From: Chitinophaga pinensis
GTDB lineage: Bacteria > Bacteroidota > Bacteroidia > AKYH767-A > OLB10
Direction of reading: 5' to 3'
Length of the DNA stretch: 47,908 nt
Assembly: GCA_943332105.1 (NCBI GenBank)
Contig: CALQOD010000007.1
Location: forward strand, 1 to 47,908
Part shown: positions 43,420 through 47,908 of the stretch, one piece after another
How positions within the stretch are numbered: the stretch's first letter is position 1
Layout of the letters: each line of letters opens with the position of its first letter
Notes under the pieces: model-generated
Told to the model about the DNA's origin: nothing
The model's database searches: none
The model's input: only the letters and a program-made list of their open reading frames with translations
Position numbers and translations under genes: made by a program

Positions 43420-44025
43420 ATGTTAGCCTTATACTATAACAAAGAAGTAATTGAAGCAGGAGTAGATGAAGCTGGTCGTGGATGCCTTGCAGGACCTGTT
43501 GTAGCCGCTGCAGTCATACTGCATCCAAAGGTGAAATTAGATTGGTACAATGTATTGAATGATTCGAAAAAACTTCCGGAAACTATGCGTGATAATTTAC
43601 GTCTATTAATTGAGAAGGAATCATTAGCATGGTCGGTGGCGGTCATTGATGCCCCTGAAATTGATAGGATAAATATCTTAAATGCAACTTACAAGGCTAT
43701 GCATAAGGCAATAGCTGGTTTAAATATTCAGCCTGAACTATTATTGATTGATGGCAACAGATTTAAAAAATATAAGACTACTGAGCATAAATCTATCGTG
43801 AAAGGTGATGGGTTGTATCTTTCTATTGCCGCTGCATCTATTTTAGCTAAGACTCACCGTGATGAGCTTATGAAAAATTTACATCTTGAATTTCCGCAGT
43901 ATGCTTGGGATCGTAATAAGGCTTATGGCACGGAAGTCCATGTTAAGGCAATAATGCAATACGGATTAACTCCTTATCATCGTAAATCTTTTCAATTAAA
44001 AGAACAGCAGCTGGCGTTGTTTTAA
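43420..44025 (+). CDS. rnhB: Ribonuclease HII
   Basis: The 201-residue enzyme cuts RNA in RNA/DNA hybrids and removes embedded ribonucleotides. The RNase HII motif VDEAGRGCLAGPVVAAAV carries Asp16 and Glu17; the other acidic ligands are Asp111 (LLIDGNRF) and Asp148 (AKTHRDEL). The substrate-recognition GRG of the first motif and the SKKL segment are intact. Length is normal. It ends one base before the stop codon of the convergent T9SS cargo gene. Confidence 0.95.
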   Translation: MLALYYNKEVIEAGVDEAGRGCLAGPVVAAAVILHPKVKLDWYNVLNDSKKLPETMRDNLRLLIEKESLAWSVAVIDAPEIDRINILNATYKAMHKAIAGLNIQPELLLIDGNRFKKYKTTEHKSIVKGDGLYLSIAAASILAKTHRDELMKNLHLEFPQYAWDRNKAYGTEVHVKAIMQYGLTPYHRKSFQLKEQQLALF

Positions 44026-44026
44026 C

Positions 44027-45322
44027 TTACTGCTTAAGAAATTTCTTTACCAACGTGTTTCCGTTTAACAAGTGTACGTTTACCATGTAAAGGCCATTCG
44101 TTAATTCAGCAACAGACAGTTCAATATCGTTGGAAGAATATTTTTGCTGAAGCATTAATTGTCCTTGTAAATTGTATAACTCAACCTTCTCAATTTGATC
44201 ATTTCCTTGAATAGTTAAAATATCGCTTGTAGGGTTTGGTGAAATTGTAATTGAGAGATTGCTAGCTTCTGATAAACTTGTGCTTGTGCTGTTGTTTGTT
44301 CGAATTATATTTATCGCTAAGCAATTATCAAAATTACGCATCAAATCAAAATAACTTCCATTTGCAAACTGAATGGAATCAAGGCTATTTTGCTGACCAT
44401 CAAAAAGAGAGGCTCCCACAATATAATCACCTGTACTGTAATAGTAGGTCATGTTATTGGGATCAATCGCAGCACCTGCATTTAGAGAATAACCAAAGCC
44501 GAATAAGGAAGCAGATGATAAAACTGTGATGGCTCCAGTTGTTGGGTTGATTTTGCCTAATCGAATGGTTGATGAGTCTAGCTGGAATGGATTAACGCTA
44601 TTGAAATAATTTGTTCTTACTAAACCGTAAAGCGCCGTATCTATACAACTGTAAGTAAAATTGTCAAAATGACTATTGGGAGGTAATTGCATTGGCGAAT
44701 TAGAGTACACATTGCCTGTATACATATCAACTCCTACAAGATTCGATCCTGTAGAATAATAATATATCATCTGATATGGATCAATCGCGCTTCCTGCTAA
44801 AGCATATCCTTGTCCAATTGAATTGGGAGAAATCTGAGTAATTGTCCCAGTAACAGTATTTATTTTTGCGAGTAATAATTGTCCTACTGTAATGTTTAAG
44901 GTTGAATCAAAATAATTTCTTCTAGCAAGGCCATACATTGTGCTGTCTCCATTGCAGAAACGAAAATTATCAAAGTAACTTATTGCTATAGGATTATTAA
45001 TTACTGCTTGATTAATTAGCTGTCCATCACGTAAATGCAATGTATTAATTTTATTTCCCGACCCTATAAACACATAGGTAGAATCATACGGATTTAGTGA
45101 AGCACCTGTCAGATTTATTCCCATTTGATAGGTGTTATTTCCTATATTGGTTACATATCCATTGGTTGTATTTATACTTCCTAAGCGAACTGTTGCAGAA
45201 TCAAAAGTTTGATTGGTATAATAGTTTTTACGAACTATTCCATAAAGGCTATTGCTGATTTGACCAACGCTAATAGTGCTATAAGCTATCAATATAGTAA
45301 ATAAGTAAAGGCTTTTTTTCAT
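44027..45322 (-). CDS. T9SS type A cargo with three internal repeats
   Basis: The 431-residue protein has a signal peptide (ends TISVGQ), then three related segments of about 105 residues, each starting YG[IL]xRxNY[YF] (about residues 28, 132 and 232), with shared GxxLGKIN- and GSAIDPxxxxYYYSTG-type strings, and a T9SS type A domain at the end (about 355-431: ITISPNPTSD, VELYNLQGQLMLQQ, NGLYMVNV). The repeats look like beta-propeller or beta-helix units. Function unknown. A -7 box TATATTTG (minus strand 45353-45346) lies 23 bases upstream. Confidence 0.86.
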   Translation of the reverse strand: MKKSLYLFTILIAYSTISVGQISNSLYGIVRKNYYTNQTFDSATVRLGSINTTNGYVTNIGNNTYQMGINLTGASLNPYDSTYVFIGSGNKINTLHLRDGQLINQAVINNPIAISYFDNFRFCNGDSTMYGLARRNYFDSTLNITVGQLLLAKINTVTGTITQISPNSIGQGYALAGSAIDPYQMIYYYSTGSNLVGVDMYTGNVYSNSPMQLPPNSHFDNFTYSCIDTALYGLVRTNYFNSVNPFQLDSSTIRLGKINPTTGAITVLSSASLFGFGYSLNAGAAIDPNNMTYYYSTGDYIVGASLFDGQQNSLDSIQFANGSYFDLMRNFDNCLAINIIRTNNSTSTSLSEASNLSITISPNPTSDILTIQGNDQIEKVELYNLQGQLMLQQKYSSNDIELSVAELTNGLYMVNVHLLNGNTLVKKFLKQ

Positions 45323-45345
45323 ATTACTTGTTTTTGTACGTTTAG

Positions 45346-45353
45346 CAAATATA
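45346..45353 (-). promoter_or_regulatory. -7 element of the repeat-containing T9SS cargo gene
   Basis: TATATTTG on the minus strand, 23 bases before the ATG. A CAA at 45370-45372 gives a TTG at a spacing of 16, which is shorter than usual. Confidence 0.45.
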
Positions 45354-45406
45354 ACAACTATTTTTAAGACAATTATACCACTAAAAATTTAGTGTGTCTA
45401 ATTGTT

Positions 45407-45414
45407 TATTTTTG
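45407..45414 (+). promoter_or_regulatory. -7 element of the GreA-like gene
   Basis: TATTTTTG ends four bases before the ATG at 45419, again implying a leaderless or nearly leaderless mRNA. It also shows that the GTG at 45392 cannot be the start. Confidence 0.5.
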
Positions 45415-45418
45415 CTTT

Positions 45419-45904
45419 ATGCCGCAGAATTTAATTTTGTCAGAAGAGGAGAAGCGAAATCTTAAATCATTGGTGCTTGAGTCGTGTTTGAGTATAAAAC
45501 GAAATCAAATTAATGAGCTGACAGAAACATTAATATCTTTAAAATCATCTGTCGAAAGTAATGAGAAAAGTTCTGCGGGTGATAAGCATGAAACAGGACG
45601 TGAAAATGCTAATCAAACGTTATTGATTTATGGTGACCAACACAGAAAGGCAATGAAAGATCTTATGGTTTTTATGATGTTAAAGCCAGATAAATTAGTT
45701 GATTTCGTTCAGTTAGGAGCTATTGTGGTTTTGAATGATTTTATTGTCTTTATTGCTGATAATTTGAACAAAGTAATGGTAGATGAAATGTCAATTAATA
45801 TACTCTCTCCAAAAGGTCCATTTGTGCAATGTATGCTCGGTAAACCAAAAGGCTTTGAGTTTCATTTTAATAACAAGGACTTTAAAATTATTGAGGTCTT
45901 TTAA
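45419..45904 (+). CDS. GreA/GreB-like elongation-factor-related protein
   Basis: The 161-residue protein has a Gre-type layout: an N-terminal coiled-coil segment (about 10-80) with the conserved SAGDKHETGRENANQ, then a compact C-terminal domain with LGAIVVLNDFIVFIADN, SINILSPKGPFVQCMLGKPKGFEF. Related Bacteroidota proteins have been annotated as 3-oxoacyl-ACP synthases, which the sequence does not support. The Gre acidic tip is not obvious, so whether it stimulates RNA cleavage is uncertain; a role at RNA polymerase is inferred. It precedes a DUF1456 gene by 15 bases. Confidence 0.78.
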   Translation: MPQNLILSEEEKRNLKSLVLESCLSIKRNQINELTETLISLKSSVESNEKSSAGDKHETGRENANQTLLIYGDQHRKAMKDLMVFMMLKPDKLVDFVQLGAIVVLNDFIVFIADNLNKVMVDEMSINILSPKGPFVQCMLGKPKGFEFHFNNKDFKIIEVF

Positions 45905-45919
45905 TAATTTTGCGAAACT

Positions 45920-46150
45920 ATGTTAACGAACAACGATATTCTTAAAAAACTACGTGTTGCACTTGAGCTTCGCGATGATGATATCATTGAGATATTAAAG
46001 CTCAGCGATTTCGAAGTTTCTAAAACTGAAATAAATGCGTTATTTCGAAAAGAGGATCATCCGAATTATCAAAAATGTGGAGATCAGCTATTGCGTAATT
46101 TTTTAAATGGATTAATCATTTATAAACGGGGCCCCATGGAGAAAAAATAA
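45920..46150 (+). CDS. Single-domain DUF1456 (YehS-like) protein
   Basis: The 76-residue protein matches DUF1456, with NNDILKKLRVALEL, SKTEINALFRKEDHPNY and CGDQLLRNFLNGL. YehS proteins usually have two such domains in about 150 residues; this one corresponds to the second. It is an intact short frame with its own stop, so it is not cut by a visible frameshift, and nothing resembling the first domain precedes it. Function unknown. It follows the GreA-like gene by 15 bases. Confidence 0.8.
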   Translation: MLTNNDILKKLRVALELRDDDIIEILKLSDFEVSKTEINALFRKEDHPNYQKCGDQLLRNFLNGLIIYKRGPMEKK

Positions 46151-46154
46151 TTGC

Positions 46155-46868
46155 TTAATTGCTTTTTTCTTCATTCAAATAAAAATAAAAATAATGCTCT
46201 TGGCATTTGCCATCTCCATTCGATTTGCTCATTGCTCTCCAGCGATTATTGTCATCTAATATATATTCTTCAATCTCATTTAAAACAGGCGAAGGCTTTT
46301 CGCTTTTTAAAACCCATACTTCGGTATTGGTTTTTGTTTTTCCTTTATAGAAGGATTTGTAAGTAATGCAATCGTTAGGGCTGTAACAAGTAGTATTTAA
46401 AAATTCATTTCCTAAAGAGTCTAATACAATGCGCTGCTCTACACTTGGAATGCTATCACCTACAAATGACCAATACACAATTTTACCTCGTAAATTAGTG
46501 TCTTTTACATGTAAAAAAGCAATCTTCATTGTGCTATCTGCTTTGAAAAGTGTGTCTGCAAAAAGCGTTTTGTTGTACTGGTAATACGATTTGTTGAACC
46601 AAACTAATCCACCTTGTTTATTGCGAGCAGTTTTTTTTGTTAATTGCCCATTTGAATTGTAATCATAAGTAATGTATAAAGTTGGCTCCGTTGGAATTTT
46701 AGAAAACTTGATTTTCTTAATCAATTGTTCTTGTCGGTTGTAAGTAGAAATCGACAATGTGTCACACGATTGATTATCGCAATCACATTTTATTTCGATG
46801 CAAGTATATTGCGCAAATCCACAAATAGAAATAAAATAAAGCAGAAAGAAGATTGCAGTTTTTTTCAT
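46155..46868 (-). CDS. Exported Cys-rich protein of unknown function
   Basis: The 237-residue protein has a signal peptide (ends CGFAQ) and a mature start with clustered cysteines (YTCIEIKCDCDNQSCDTLS). The rest reads as beta-strand repeats like those of MORN/YD-type variants: LYITYDYNSNGQLTKKTARNKQGGLVWF and YYQYNKTLFA. Two start codons are adjacent (46871 and 46868); the second is better placed relative to the -7 box TATATTTG (minus strand 46880-46873). It converges on the DUF1456 gene with a four-base gap and no terminator between the two. Confidence 0.72.
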   Translation of the reverse strand: MKKTAIFFLLYFISICGFAQYTCIEIKCDCDNQSCDTLSISTYNRQEQLIKKIKFSKIPTEPTLYITYDYNSNGQLTKKTARNKQGGLVWFNKSYYQYNKTLFADTLFKADSTMKIAFLHVKDTNLRGKIVYWSFVGDSIPSVEQRIVLDSLGNEFLNTTCYSPNDCITYKSFYKGKTKTNTEVWVLKSEKPSPVLNEIEEYILDDNNRWRAMSKSNGDGKCQEHYFYFYLNEEKSN

Positions 46869-46872
46869 CATG

Positions 46873-46880
46873 CAAATATA
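46873..46880 (-). promoter_or_regulatory. -7 element of the exported Cys-rich gene
   Basis: TATATTTG on the minus strand ends four bases before the ATG at 46868. No clear -33 is seen because the terminator hairpin of the next gene begins close by. Confidence 0.4.
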
Positions 46881-46886
46881 ATAGAT

Positions 46887-46918
46887 AAAAAAAAGGTGCC
46901 TCGCGACACCTTTTTTTT
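46887..46918 (-). terminator. Intrinsic terminator of the LamG T9SS cargo
   Basis: AAAAAAAAGGTG pairs with CACCTTTTTTTT (12 bp) over an 8-base loop; it overlaps the stop codon (46917-46919) of the minus-strand LamG gene and has T runs on both strands. Confidence 0.88.
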
Positions 46919-47908
46919 ACTTGATAAATATTTTACTCCGGAAAATATCGTTCTCCGTCATAACCATAACAAGATAAACTCCTGGAATAACTTTTTCTGT
47001 GTTGATAGTGTTACTGTTTGAAGGGGTCTTTAATTCTGTTATCATTGATCCACCACAATTGTAAATGCAGATGTTTTTTATATCGATTCCATTGTCAGCA
47101 TCAACTCTTATATAACCGTCGCCGTTATATAACTTAATTTGCTTCGTGTTGCCCATCTCTAGAATGCCAACACTGTTAACGATAACTGGATTTGATATTG
47201 CTGGACAACCAATAGAATCTGTTATTGAAACCGTATATGTGCCGTTTTGTGCCGCTGTGTAATTTTGAGCCGTTGCATTTGTTATTGGCTGACCGTTATA
47301 ATTCCATTGATAAGTATAAGCCGAAGTCGATGAAAGATTCAATCCATTAGCTGTGATAACAGGCAACGTAGTAGACCAATAAAACGGAACATTATTCGAT
47401 AATGTAATTGTATTAAAGGTTGCAATGTTTCCACTACTTGATTGATCCGACACTGTTGTTCCAGATACAATATTGAAATTCCAATAACCAACCAAACCAT
47501 TTGAAGTAGGGGAGATATGGCGATTGTATCCTGCTAATATTTCTACTTGTGGTTTTGCAATATTCCAGATGCGTACTTCATCAATTTGTCCGTTGAAGGA
47601 TCTTGTATCTGTCTGTACAACATCGCTCAAATGACCAATTCGCATCGGATAGGATGTATTAGGTTTCATCGTTCCACGGAAGTATTGAGATGCTACTTTT
47701 ATTCCATTGACAAAAAGCTTTGAAGAGTCACCATCAAAGCTAGCGGCTACATGCGTCCATGTGTTTAATGTTAATACATTAGCAGGTGATACAATAGGCT
47801 GCCAGCTCATTGAGTTTCCAAGCGTATCAACTCCACAAAATGTAAATGATAATTGTCCTGACCCACCACATCGTAAAACGAATCCTTGTTCGCCGTTTAA
47901 ACTCCAGC
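46917..47908 (-). CDS. LamG-domain T9SS type A cargo, 5' end beyond the window
   Basis: The minus-strand frame stays open to the right edge of the window, so the start of the gene is missing; a Met at 47810 is internal, since codons upstream (WSLNGEQGFVLRCGG...) continue the LamG domain. Visible parts are a LamG/concanavalin-like domain (NTWTHVAASFDGDSSKLFVNGIK, FNGQIDEVRIWNIAKP), a middle PKD/Ig-like segment (YQWNYNGQPITNATAQNYTAAQ-type pattern, then GTYTVSITDSIGC) and a T9SS sorting domain (IKLYNGDG, ICIYNCGGSMITEL, GVYLVMV). It is exported to the surface or medium and may bind carbohydrate. Confidence 0.88.
   Translation of the reverse strand, partial: WSLNGEQGFVLRCGGSGQLSFTFCGVDTLGNSMSWQPIVSPANVLTLNTWTHVAASFDGDSSKLFVNGIKVASQYFRGTMKPNTSYPMRIGHLSDVVQTDTRSFNGQIDEVRIWNIAKPQVEILAGYNRHISPTSNGLVGYWNFNIVSGTTVSDQSSSGNIATFNTITLSNNVPFYWSTTLPVITANGLNLSSTSAYTYQWNYNGQPITNATAQNYTAAQNGTYTVSITDSIGCPAISNPVIVNSVGILEMGNTKQIKLYNGDGYIRVDADNGIDIKNICIYNCGGSMITELKTPSNSNTINTEKVIPGVYLVMVMTENDIFRSKIFIK

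Noticed and set aside
46151-46366. Plus-strand frame directly after the DUF1456 gene
   Set aside because: It is antisense to the exported Cys-rich gene, which has a signal peptide and a -7 box; no motif supports it.
47808-47810. ATG at 47810 as the start of the LamG protein
   Set aside because: The frame remains open to the window edge and the upstream codons continue the LamG domain, so this Met is internal.
1-47908. CRISPR arrays, tRNA or rRNA genes, insertion sequences, prophage genes
   Set aside because: No regularly spaced direct repeats, cloverleaf-like segments, transposase or phage motifs were seen on either strand.

Overview
The window is a low-GC chromosomal segment of a member of the Bacteroidota. 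Three things point there. Several secreted proteins end in type IX secretion (T9SS) sorting domains. Many promoters fit the Bacteroidota -33/-7 pattern (TTTG, about 20 nt, TAnnTTTG), and Shine-Dalgarno sequences are largely absent. The gene families also fit: DPP IV, M13 and M61 peptidases, OmpA proteins with thrombospondin type 3 repeats, folK next to a deoxynucleoside kinase, and choice-of-anchor B proteins. I see no tRNA, rRNA, CRISPR array, insertion sequence or prophage, and no gene-free stretch above 300 bases.

Layout. 1-4.8 kb: a PaaY/gamma-carbonic-anhydrase-like protein, an unknown exported protein, a phosphohexomutase and a DUF2279-like protein in one tight operon, then a small outer-membrane barrel. 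4.9-8.3 kb: a T9SS-exported esterase-like protein that lacks a usual catalytic histidine, and a gliding-type (type B) T9SS cargo. 8.3-12.4 kb: the most interesting block, with two MbnP-family copper lipoproteins, a small Cys-rich membrane protein, an MbnH/MauG-like dihaem c-type enzyme and a barrel protein whose mature N-terminus probably begins Cys-Asp-Val-Cys-Gly-Cys. 12.6-21.3 kb: a large unknown membrane-anchored protein, an OmpA protein, folK with a deoxynucleoside kinase, and a TonB-dependent receptor preceded by a small membrane protein. 21.3-33.1 kb: envelope peptidases (DPP IV, M61, M13), a PorE-like TPR/PD40/OmpA protein and a choice-of-anchor B T9SS cargo. 33.2-39.4 kb: typA, an FAD-dependent protein, an Rrf2-type regulator divergent from an LpxD-like acyltransferase, and a SpoIIE-type phosphatase. 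39.4-43.4 kb: O-antigen ligase, Wzz-like and Wzx-like membrane proteins. 43.4-47.9 kb: rnhB, two more T9SS cargos (the last one cut by the window edge), a GreA-like protein with a one-domain DUF1456 protein, and a small exported protein.

How it fits together. Most of the window serves the cell envelope: T9SS cargo, a possible T9SS anchor, outer-membrane barrels, periplasmic peptidases, LPS or polysaccharide assembly, and TonB-dependent uptake. In methanotrophs MbnH oxidises a tryptophan of MbnP to kynurenine, which allows MbnP to bind copper. Here the same pair occurs without visible methanobactin genes, duplicated on the MbnP side and combined with a Cys-motif membrane protein and a barrel. 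I read this as a copper-acquisition or copper-handling module; that role is inferred.

Regulation. Five strong intrinsic terminators plus weaker hairpins separate the transcription units. In several genes the -7 box lies only 4-5 nt before the ATG, which suggests leaderless or nearly leaderless mRNAs. Two GAATT/AATTC inverted repeats lie between the divergent Rrf2 regulator and the LpxD-like gene.
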